NCBI GenBank assembly: GCA_030694835.1
Contig: JAUYUF010000197.1
Coordinates: 1-6,682, forward strand
DNA from: Flavobacteriaceae bacterium
GTDB lineage: Bacteria; Bacteroidota; Bacteroidia; Flavobacteriales; Flavobacteriaceae
Length of the DNA: 6,682 bases
Reading direction: 5' to 3'
Below, one piece after another: positions 1 through 5,652 of the stretch. The position numbers and the translations under genes were made by a program. The notes beneath the pieces were generated by a model. The model did not search any database. It was not told where the DNA came from and saw nothing but the letters and a program-made list of their open reading frames with translations. How positions within the stretch are numbered: position 1 is the stretch's first letter; each line of letters starts with the position of its first letter.

Positions 1-488
1 ACAACCACCTATTTTAAATGTCAAAAAAAATCAACAAGGAATAAGTCAATATAAATAGAAAGTAACCGACATCTTTTGTATTTCGTAGCAAACCAAGCTG
101 TTTTTGCAGCGGCTGGCAGTGGAGCCTTCCCTAGTGCAACGAATTGGAAGGCGCACGATAAGAAAAGAGCGTAGGTTTCAAGTAATAGAAAAGCAGTCTT
201 GATTTTTTGTTTCTTTTTCATCAAGGAAAAAGAAGATTAAGAAACTATTTTGAGATCAATCGTAGTTGAATAAAAAAAGATGGGTGTGTTTTTCTTAACT
301 TTTTTGCTTTCCTGTCCAGCTTTAGCGGGATCCAAAAAAGTTACAAAAAAGGAGACTTTTTTATTATGCATTTTTGCTAACGCAAAACCGCTTGTAAAAC
401 ATCGCCAAAATATGCTGCGCATATTTCGAGTACCATCGCTGCTTTTACAAGCTATGCTTTAAAAAAGGAGTTTCAACCAACTTCATTC
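1..488. other. Non-coding region, no supported gene
   Basis: I find no gene I can defend here. The open frames present are short (60 to 67 codons), overlap on opposite strands, lack recognisable domains and largely coincide with inverted repeats. The DNA between about 60 and 460 is less AT-rich than its surroundings and full of hairpins; a small one pairs 124-130 with 146-152 (GCCTTCC/GGAAGGC). This suggests an interspersed repeat, a decayed element or a structured RNA rather than a protein gene. The direction of any upstream gene cannot be judged because the window begins inside the region. Confidence 0.5.
211..452. repeat. Cluster of inverted repeats (hairpins)
   Basis: Five perfect inverted repeats and one nested one lie within 242 bases. 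They are 211-219 with 226-234 (9 bp, 6-base loop); 296-306 with 333-343 (11 bp, 26-base loop); 345-351 with 356-362 (7 bp, 4-base loop); 372-377 with 382-387 (6 bp, 4-base loop); and 390-399 with 443-452 (10 bp), which encloses 408-415 with 419-426 (8 bp, 3-base loop). AAAAAAGGAG also occurs twice as a direct repeat, at 345-354 and 461-470. The pairing was read by eye. The density suggests a folded RNA or a palindromic interspersed element; the strand and function are unknown. Confidence 0.5.
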
Positions 489-516
489 ATTCTGAATTCT
501 AACTTCTACATTCCTA
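489..516. repeat. Heptamer tandem array, four units
   Basis: Four degenerate 7-base units start at 489, 496, 503 and 510. The consensus is roughly ATTCTNA: the first two units are ATTCTGA and ATTCTAA, and the later two are more diverged. This is the weakest of the short-period arrays in the window. It sits between the hairpin cluster and the clearer array starting at 566. Confidence 0.4.
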
Positions 517-565
517 ATTTAATTGTATAGAATAATCATGATCAATTTCCTGCAATTTAACAATA

Positions 566-676
566 CTAGATACTAGATACCTGATACTAAATTCAACAAT
601 TCAACAGTTCAACAATTAATCAATTAAACAGTTAAGCGATTAACAAATCTAGATACTAGATACCAGCTACCTGATA
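566..676. repeat. Composite tandem array: heptamers, seven octamers, heptamers
   Basis: Three blocks occur in order. At 566-586 there are three 7-base units, two of them CTAGATA. At 593-648 there are seven 8-base units with consensus TCAACAAT. The first, third and last bases (T, A, T) are the same in all seven, and position 5 is C in six of seven. At 649-676 there are four more 7-base units, again starting with two copies of CTAGATA. The outer blocks are direct repeats of each other: CTAGATACTAGATAC at 566-580 recurs at 649-663, and CTGATACT at 581-588 recurs at 671-678 after a 7-base insertion. The array ends 150 bases before the aminotransferase start. No TTTG/TAnnTTTG promoter is evident between 677 and 826. 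Confidence 0.75.
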
Positions 677-826
677 CTGAACTCAACAATTTAACCCCCT
701 TTTTATGAATTCAAATTTAAATAATGACTATATTAGTTTTTCTGTCTGTTTATAACAAAAAGACTAAAAAAAATTCCTTAATCTAGTAACAATTGCTAAA
801 AACCAATTAAAATCAGTTCTAAACTT

Positions 827-1843
827 ATGCAAACCGAGCTCTCTATCAAAAATAAAAACTCTAAAAAACCTACCCAGAATTTTCGAAAATGTTTTGCTTT
901 AAACAGAAATGCTGCCGGATTTACCACCAGTACTAAAGAGTTGATCTATACCTTGGTTAGTCATAAAACGGAAGAGCCCTATGTATATGATATAGACGGT
1001 AATGAATATATCGACCTTACCATGGGTTTTGGATCTATTCTATTCGGACATAATTACTCGCCTCTAAGAAATAGTATAGAAGAACAACTCAACACAAGTT
1101 GGTCGGTAGGCCCTATTTCTCCTTTAGCAGGTCAGCTGGCTGAAAAAATTTGTCAAGTGACTAATACAGAAAGAGCCGCTTTTTTCAATTCGGGTACGGA
1201 GGCCATTATGGTAGCCTTGCGAATTGCAAAAGCAGCCACCAATAAAACTAAAATTGTCTTTTTTAAAGGATCCTATCATGGTACTTTCGATGTATTATTA
1301 ACCCTGAAGAACCATCCGATGACCAACGTAGCTCAGGAAATAATTCCCGGTGTTACTCAATCTATTTTAAATGAATCTTATTTGTTAGAATACGGATCAA
1401 ACGAGGCCTTAGCGTTTATTAAGGAGCATAAAGAGGAGATTGCTGGTGTGTTGGTAGAGCCGGTGCAGAGTCGAAATCCTTCGCTGCAACCCCAAGTCTT
1501 TTTAAAAGAATTACGAGCCATAACTGCAGCCAATGAAATGGCTTTAATTTTTGATGAAGTTATTACGGGTTTTAGAATAGAGATGGGTGGATGTCAGAAA
1601 TATTTTGATATAGAAGCAGATATCGTAACCTACGGAAAGGTAATAGGAGGAGGCATGCCCATCGGAATAGTAGCGGGTAAATCAAAATATATGGATACTA
1701 TTGATGGTGGATTCTGGAATTATGAGGACGAATCGTATCCATCAGTAAAATCAACCTTTGTAGCAGGTACATTTTGCCACCATCCATTAGCCATGGCCGC
1801 TTCTTTAAAAGTATTGGAAATCCTAAGTGAGTCTAAGGGCTAA
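827..1843 (+). CDS. PLP-dependent class III aminotransferase, PKS/NRPS-embedded type, N-terminal and catalytic part
   Basis: This segment (338 codons) holds the PLP-binding large domain of a fold-type I enzyme related to glutamate-1-semialdehyde aminomutase. Such enzymes move an amino group onto a carbonyl; in the megasynthase subtype the target is a beta-ketoacyl chain on a carrier protein. Visible motifs are DIDGNEYIDLTMGFG (55-69), NSGTEA (121-126), SYHG (149-152), FDEVITGFR (242-250) with Asp243 for the pyridine nitrogen, YGKVIGGGMPIG (269-280) with Lys271 as the Schiff-base lysine, and GTFCHHPLAMAA (314-325). Residues 12-35 (SKKPTQNFRK through GFTTSTKE) resemble the linker that precedes this domain in PKS/NRPS hybrids, so it may descend from such a domain. 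The ATG at 827 is the first after an in-frame TAA at 797; no Shine-Dalgarno is seen. The product ends at the TAA and lacks the C-terminal small domain, so alone it is probably inactive. Confidence 0.8.
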   Translation: MQTELSIKNKNSKKPTQNFRKCFALNRNAAGFTTSTKELIYTLVSHKTEEPYVYDIDGNEYIDLTMGFGSILFGHNYSPLRNSIEEQLNTSWSVGPISPLAGQLAEKICQVTNTERAAFFNSGTEAIMVALRIAKAATNKTKIVFFKGSYHGTFDVLLTLKNHPMTNVAQEIIPGVTQSILNESYLLEYGSNEALAFIKEHKEEIAGVLVEPVQSRNPSLQPQVFLKELRAITAANEMALIFDEVITGFRIEMGGCQKYFDIEADIVTYGKVIGGGMPIGIVAGKSKYMDTIDGGFWNYEDESYPSVKSTFVAGTFCHHPLAMAASLKVLEILSESKG

Positions 1844-1846
1844 ATT

Positions 1847-2119
1847 TTGCATCAAATCAACAAAAACACTGCCGATGTTTGTGAGAGAATGAATCGATAT
1901 TTTAATGAAAACGGATACAAAATATCAATCAGTTATTTTGGTTCCCTGTTCAGATTTAATACTCCTGGTAAACATAAATTAATTTACTATCAACTGCTTT
2001 TAAACGGCGTATATATTTGGGAAGGTAGAAATTGCTTTTTCTCTGTAGCTCATGATGATCTGGTTATTAAGGCGCTTGAAGAAAAAATAAAATTGAGCTG
2101 TAAACAACTATTTGATTAA
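1847..2119 (+). CDS. C-terminal small domain of the interrupted aminotransferase
   Basis: This 90-codon stretch is the remainder of the same aminotransferase, in the same frame, three bases after the internal stop. GVYIWEGR (54-61) and FFSVAHDD (64-71) are the C-terminal signature I associate with PKS/NRPS-type aminotransferases; this part normally packs over the active site. The TTG at 1847 is the first possible start and ATG at 1889 the first canonical one. Neither has a Shine-Dalgarno sequence, but re-initiation so close to a stop is possible. It is unlikely to be an independent gene. The stop is followed 23 bases later by the GNAT gene, so both probably share one transcript. Confidence 0.55.
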   Translation: MHQINKNTADVCERMNRYFNENGYKISISYFGSLFRFNTPGKHKLIYYQLLLNGVYIWEGRNCFFSVAHDDLVIKALEEKIKLSCKQLFD

Positions 2120-2142
2120 TAAATACTTAAAAATAAATAATC

Positions 2143-3201
2143 ATGGAAAAAAATATATTATTTAGGGAAGGAGATTATTCAATTCAGAAACAACAAGGAA
2201 TACCAGAGGAGGCTTTTGAATTTTTAGACAGTATTGCTTGGGGTAATGAAGGAGCTTTATACGAACATAAAAACACCAAAGAACACATCCGCTTATTGTA
2301 TAATCCAATGCTGATTAGTATCAATGAAGGTGATAAAATTCAGGGAACTGCAGCCTTTTGTAATACCAATGTTACAGTAAATGGAAGCACTTTTAATTGC
2401 TACTATATCCGCTATTTTGCCTCATCAAAAGAAATAAGAGGAAAGGGTGTTATGAAACATTTTTCTAAAAAAGTAATGGAATTGATTCGGGGTGATGAAA
2501 AAGAAAAAACCATCTATTTTGCCTGTATCGAAAGTGCCAATAAAAGTTCTTATAGGGTAGTAGAGAGTGCAGGATATACTCCTATTGGAAGAATAAAAAC
2601 ACTGGGATTTAGCAGGTATTTTCCTAAAGCAAGTAAAAACTTAATCCAGGTAACAACTGATTCGGATAAGCAGCAAATAATGGACTTGTTAAAAGAGCAA
2701 TATCAACACCATTGCTTGGTCCAATTCAACGCTATTTTTCTTCAAGATAATTATTATATGATTAAAGAAAATGATGAAATTGTAGCAGCTTGTCAATACC
2801 ATCAGGCACATTGGGTGATCAATGCGATGAAAGGTTTCATGGGTAAAATAATAATGAATGTAGTTCCTCATATTCCAATTATTAACCAATTATTCAATCC
2901 AACACGATTTGAATTTTTAGCTTTTGAAGGAATTTATTTCAAACCTGGATATGAACATAAATTATATGAATTATTTGAAGGATTACTAACGAAAGAAAAA
3001 TTAAAATCAGGGATGTTTTGGTTAGGAGAAACCTGCCCAATTAGAGAAAAAATATTGCAAAAAGGACAGTTAGGCTTGATTCACTCTTTTATTAAAGATT
3101 CCGATGTTATTATTATGGGATCCTATAAAAATATGAGTGATGCAGAAATTAAGCAGGTAGAAAACAGTCCTTTATATGGTTCAGCATTCGATTTTGTATA
3201 A
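2143..3201 (+). CDS. GNAT-family acyltransferase-like protein, possibly two-domain
   Basis: This 352-residue protein carries a GNAT-type acyl-CoA fold in its first half. Residues 60-95 give the paired strands (ISINEGDKIQGTA, then YYIRYFASS). Motif A, the pyrophosphate-binding turn, is RGKGVM at 99-104. Helix and motif B features follow at 124-146, including ANKSSYRVVESAGY. Motif A departs from the usual R/Q-x-x-G-x-G/A because the last position is Met. Residues 165-352 have no clear match I can name; the length (GNATs are commonly about 150-200 residues) and alternating strands suggest a second, degenerate GNAT-like domain. There is no signal peptide or membrane segment, so it is cytoplasmic. 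It starts 23 bases after the aminotransferase and ends overlapping the hydrolase start (TAATG), indicating an operon. A plausible role is acylating an amine, perhaps one made by the aminotransferase; the substrate is inferred, not seen. Confidence 0.65.
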   Translation: MEKNILFREGDYSIQKQQGIPEEAFEFLDSIAWGNEGALYEHKNTKEHIRLLYNPMLISINEGDKIQGTAAFCNTNVTVNGSTFNCYYIRYFASSKEIRGKGVMKHFSKKVMELIRGDEKEKTIYFACIESANKSSYRVVESAGYTPIGRIKTLGFSRYFPKASKNLIQVTTDSDKQQIMDLLKEQYQHHCLVQFNAIFLQDNYYMIKENDEIVAACQYHQAHWVINAMKGFMGKIIMNVVPHIPIINQLFNPTRFEFLAFEGIYFKPGYEHKLYELFEGLLTKEKLKSGMFWLGETCPIREKILQKGQLGLIHSFIKDSDVIIMGSYKNMSDAEIKQVENSPLYGSAFDFV

Positions 3202-4292
3202 TGAGTAATCCGAAAAACATCAAACTCAATAATTTAATAAAAGGCATTATTAGAGATTCTGGGGTAGCTCCCATATATAATTGTACACTTTCGATCAATG
3301 ATCCTAATAACAATTTTTATTATAAAAAATCAGTAGGGGTAAGGGATGAAAGTGGCGCAACTATTCATCATAATGATGCTTTCAGAATAGGAAGTATCAC
3401 CAAAACCTTTACAGCTGTTATAATTTTTCAGTTGATAGAAGAAGGTTTCTTGCAGCTCGATGATAAATTCTTAGATCGAGTAACGGAACCTACCAAAGAA
3501 TTATTAAAGGATTTAATTGTGTTCGAAGGTGTCAATTATTCAAATGCCATTACGATAAAAAATCTTTTACAGCACCGGAGTGGCTTGCGCGATTATTTTG
3601 CCGATGATGAAAGGTTTTTAGCAACGTTAAGAGCTTTTCCAAATCAAGAGTGGAATTGGAGAAAAGTGATGGAAAAATATAAGGAATATGAGCTACCTCA
3701 AAAAGCTTTATCCAAACCTAATGAAGGCTATTATTATTCAGACACTAACTACCTGCTCTTAGCAGTTCTAGCAGAAGAACTGACTCATGAATCATTTCAC
3801 AACCTCCTTGAAAAGAGAATTTTATTGCCACTGAATCTTCAAAACACCTACCTGGAATATCATCAAAAATCCAAAAATAACACCCCTGTAACCTATCCTT
3901 ATCACAGTATTCACCATCTTAAAAATATCAATACCTCTTTTGATTGGGGCGCAGGTGGACTCATTGCTAATGCTGATGATTTAGCTATTTTTATCAGAGC
4001 TTTAGTAGAGGGGCAATTATTTCAAAAAGTAGAAACCTTACAAAAAATACTAACTTTTGAAGAGTCATCACCACCAAAAGTACCCGCTAAAAGAGAAACT
4101 ATTTATGGAATGGGATTGATTAAAAAAAAGATAGCTGGTCATGAATTGATTGGACATACCAGTGCTTATGGAGCCATGATGTTTTATGAACCTTTGTATG
4201 ATAGAAGTATTGTTATTTCGCTCAACCAAGCCTTAGGAGTCCATAAAGCTGAGTGGTTGTTAAATAAGGTATTAGAAGAATTGGAGGTTTAA
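3201..4292 (+). CDS. Serine hydrolase of the beta-lactamase/PBP class (class C / S12-like)
   Basis: This 363-residue protein has the motifs of class C beta-lactamase-like serine hydrolases, a family of esterases, D-aminopeptidases and amidases as well as true beta-lactamases. SITK at 65-68 supplies Ser65 (nucleophile) and Lys68. YSDTNY at 179-184 supplies the Tyr of the second motif. GHTS at 318-321 stands where the KTG/HxG motif is expected, with Ser in place of the usual Gly. HRSGLRDY (125-132) and WGAGGLIANADDL (249-261) are typical of the family. There is no signal peptide, lipobox or membrane anchor, which argues against a cell-wall or antibiotic-resistance role and for a cytoplasmic esterase or amidase. 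The ATG overlaps the upstream TAA by one base, so translation is probably coupled. In this operon it could cleave or transfer an acyl group on the pathway intermediate; that is inference from context. Confidence 0.75.
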   Translation: MSNPKNIKLNNLIKGIIRDSGVAPIYNCTLSINDPNNNFYYKKSVGVRDESGATIHHNDAFRIGSITKTFTAVIIFQLIEEGFLQLDDKFLDRVTEPTKELLKDLIVFEGVNYSNAITIKNLLQHRSGLRDYFADDERFLATLRAFPNQEWNWRKVMEKYKEYELPQKALSKPNEGYYYSDTNYLLLAVLAEELTHESFHNLLEKRILLPLNLQNTYLEYHQKSKNNTPVTYPYHSIHHLKNINTSFDWGAGGLIANADDLAIFIRALVEGQLFQKVETLQKILTFEESSPPKVPAKRETIYGMGLIKKKIAGHELIGHTSAYGAMMFYEPLYDRSIVISLNQALGVHKAEWLLNKVLEELEV

Positions 4293-4312
4293 TAGTTTTG
4301 TTTCAACTTTAC

Positions 4313-4338
4313 GTCATCCTGGACTTGGTTCAGGATCT
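4313..4338. repeat. Interspersed palindromic repeat (CATCCTGG...CAGGATC type)
   Basis: ATCCTGGAC at 4316-4324 pairs with GTTCAGGAT at 4328-4336 around the 3-base loop TTG: nine pairs, one of them G-U. I recall very similar intergenic palindromes (GTCATCCTGAACTTG-like) as dispersed repeats in Bacteroidota and some other bacteria. It begins 20 bases after the hydrolase stop and could slow or end transcription of the operon, but no T-run follows, so it is not a standard intrinsic terminator. Confidence 0.6.
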
Positions 4339-4426
4339 GCCTCAATAACAGTACTATAACATTCTATGTTCAATAAGACAAGTTAATTTCTTAACGCCCT
4401 CAGTTTACTATGCTTACCAAAAGTAT

Positions 4427-4516
4427 TTCAACAACTTTACAACTACACAACTTTACAACTTTACATCTTTACAATATTTCAACAGTTAGCTAAAAGCCAA
4501 AAGCTAAATACTAAAG
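4427..4516. repeat. Composite tandem array: seven octamers then four heptamers
   Basis: Seven 8-base units start at 4427 and run without a break to 4482, with consensus CTTTACAA. Position 6 is C and position 7 is A in all seven, and positions 2, 5 and 8 agree in six of seven. After six bases, four 7-base units follow at 4489, 4496, 4503 and 4510 with consensus GCTAAAA. The number, unit sizes and order copy the array at 593-676, though the unit sequences differ. The array ends 26 bases before the -33 element of the permease promoter. Confidence 0.75.
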
Positions 4517-4542
4517 CACTTCAACAAAATACCATTGAAACT

Positions 4543-4573
4543 TTTGAAATCAACCCGCAAATTACTATGTTTG
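4543..4573 (+). promoter_or_regulatory. Bacteroidota-type promoter for the ABC permease
   Basis: TTTG at 4543-4546 is the -33 element and TATGTTTG at 4566-4573 matches the -7 consensus TAnnTTTG exactly, with a 19-base spacer inside the usual 19-21 range. Transcription would start near 4580. That leaves a leader of about 50 bases before the ATG at 4629 and makes the TTG at 4587 an unlikely start. It indicates that the permease is transcribed separately from the upstream operon. Confidence 0.65.
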
Positions 4574-4628
4574 GACTTGAAAAGGATTGATTAATTTCAA
4601 TGACTATCTTACGAATGCAATTGCTACC

Positions 4629-5513
4629 ATGAACCAAGAACAATTACCTAAAACAAACGAAACTGAAGAAGATTGGCTCTTTGAAATAAAACCCAAAGAC
4701 AATATTTTTCGGTTAAATCTCAAAGAAATTTGGCAATACAGAGACCTCCTCTTATTGTTTGTTAAACGCGATGTAGTAACGTTGTATAAGCAAACTATTT
4801 TAGGACCGTTATGGTATTTAATTCAACCTTTATTTACCTCCATCACTTTTACTATTATTTTCAACAAAGTAGCTGGAATTGATACAGGAAGCATCCCTCC
4901 ATTTTTGTTTAATTTAGCGGGAATTACGGTATGGAATTATTTTTCTACTTGCCTAACTACAACCTCAGACACCTTTAAATCCAATGCAGGAATCTTTGGA
5001 AAAGTCTATTTTCCGCGTCTCATTATGCCACTTTCTGTAGTAACTTCCAATTTGTTAAAATTCGGAATTCAACTCTTAATATTTATTGTTTTTTATATTT
5101 ATTTTATATTACAAGGGGTAGCTGTAAGTCCGAATCCATTAGTAATATTCTTTCCTATTCTCATCATTATTATGGGAATTTTGGGTTTGAGTTTCGGAAT
5201 GATTATCTCTTCCATGGTCACCAAATATCGCGACTTATCCTTTTTGGTAGGTTTCGGAGTTTCTTTGCTGATGTACCTCTCTGCGGTAATGTATCCTATT
5301 GCTTTAATCGATGAAAAATTACCCAAGTATTCGTGGTTAGTACACTACAATCCGATGGCGCATATTATTGAAACAGCTCGTTATATGCTCTTAAACGATG
5401 GTAGCTTTTCTTGGTTTTGGATAGGATATACACTCTTATTTACGATCATAGCCTTTTTACTGGGAATTGTGATATTTAACAAAACGGAGAAGAGTTTTAT
5501 AGATACGGTATAG
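4629..5513 (+). CDS. ABC-2 type permease for polysaccharide export (TagG/Wzm/RfbD-like)
   Basis: This 294-residue integral membrane protein is the channel half of an ABC exporter that moves undecaprenyl-linked polysaccharide (O-antigen, capsule or teichoic-acid-like chains) across the inner membrane. Family features are the amphipathic N-terminal segment with WQYRDLLLLFVKRDVV (35-50), LGPLWYLIQPL (58-68), FGKVYFPRLIMPLS (123-136), TKYRDLSFLVGF (198-209), NPMAHIIETARY (241-252) and the C-terminal EKSFIDTV. About six membrane segments fall near 57-79, 92-112, 140-162, 172-192, 203-225 and 263-284. The frame extends upstream to a TTG at 4587, but I chose the ATG at 4629 because of the promoter position and the usual family N-terminus. 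No Wzt/TagH-type ATPase gene lies next to it in this window; one may lie elsewhere. Confidence 0.9.
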   Translation: MNQEQLPKTNETEEDWLFEIKPKDNIFRLNLKEIWQYRDLLLLFVKRDVVTLYKQTILGPLWYLIQPLFTSITFTIIFNKVAGIDTGSIPPFLFNLAGITVWNYFSTCLTTTSDTFKSNAGIFGKVYFPRLIMPLSVVTSNLLKFGIQLLIFIVFYIYFILQGVAVSPNPLVIFFPILIIIMGILGLSFGMIISSMVTKYRDLSFLVGFGVSLLMYLSAVMYPIALIDEKLPKYSWLVHYNPMAHIIETARYMLLNDGSFSWFWIGYTLLFTIIAFLLGIVIFNKTEKSFIDTV

Positions 5514-5516
5514 TTT

Positions 5517-5544
5517 AGTGAACAGTGAATAGTGAACAGTTAAA
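5517..5544. repeat. Heptamer tandem array, four units
   Basis: Four 7-base units with consensus AGTGAAC start at 5517, 5524, 5531 and 5538; units 1 and 3 are identical, and unit 2 differs from them by one base. A possible fifth unit (AGTGTAC, 5545-5551) runs into the insertion-sequence-like end. The array begins three bases after the permease stop codon. Confidence 0.65.
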
Positions 5545-5546
5545 AG

Positions 5547-5652
5547 TGTACGTCCCTGATATAGGTTGACCACTTTAAGTCAATTTACTATGAGAGCAAA
5601 CGTAAAATTATTAAGAAAACATCAGCAGTTTGTAGCTGAATTTCCAAAGTAA
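5547..5652 (+). mobile_element. Probable left-end remnant of an insertion sequence (IS3-like)
   Basis: TGTACGTCCCTGATATAGG at 5547-5565 resembles the terminal sequence of an IS3-type element. An ATG at 5590 opens a 20-codon frame beginning MRANVKLLRKHQQF and ending at a TAA at 5650-5652. From memory this matches the start of a small OrfA-type transposase common in Bacteroidota (xxNVKLLRKxQxFxxxFKK...). The homology stops after Glu-Phe, and no right-hand inverted copy of the end is visible downstream to 5859. It is therefore a fragment, not a mobile element. The assignment rests on recalled family patterns, so confidence is moderate. Confidence 0.45.

Larger units (their letters stand above)
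827..2119 (+). pseudogene. Class III aminotransferase gene interrupted by an in-frame TAA
   Basis: The frame is open from the ATG at 827 to 2119 except for one TAA at 1841-1843. No base is gained or lost: the codons before and after the stop are in the same frame and give contiguous homology to one family of about 430 residues. As I recall the family, the segment around the stop aligns without a gap (ESKG-stop-ILHQIN against roughly EQGPSLQQQLN), so the stop sits where relatives have an ordinary residue. One substitution, for example from CAA, AAA or GAA, would explain it. The options are a recent nonsense mutation, a sequencing error, or a split protein made by re-initiation. Every core motif is intact and codon use stays normal after the stop, so any decay is young. 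Confidence 0.7.

Noticed and set aside
21..224. Minus-strand frame of 67 codons starting MMKKKQKIKT
   Set aside because: It has no recognisable domain and no convincing start signal, and it overlaps the hairpin at 211-234. The hydrophobic stretch could suggest a small membrane protein, but nothing supports expression.
237..462. Overlapping short frames on both strands, one with a signal-peptide-like start (MGVFFLTFLLSCPALAG)
   Set aside because: The frames mirror each other across inverted repeats and match no family I know. The signal-peptide look comes from T-rich repeat arms.
566..676. CRISPR array
   Set aside because: Units are 7-8 bases and contiguous, with no spacers and no long identical repeats; no cas gene is present.
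1841..1843. Programmed recoding of TAA to an amino acid
   Set aside because: I know of no TAA reassignment or readthrough system in Bacteroidota. Other genes here use TAA and TAG as normal stops.
2689..2889. Minus-strand frame inside the GNAT gene, and similar ones at 5099-5326, 5944-6183 and 6180-6374
   Set aside because: All lie opposite well-supported + strand genes and have no domain features of their own.
4567..4590. Seven-codon frame MFGLEKD as a leader peptide
   Set aside because: Its ATG lies within the -7 promoter element, so it would be upstream of the transcript start.
4587..4628. TTG start extending the permease by 14 residues
   Set aside because: The start is a rare codon only about 7 bases from the predicted transcript start, and the extension is absent from the family pattern I know. 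The ATG at 4629 fits better.
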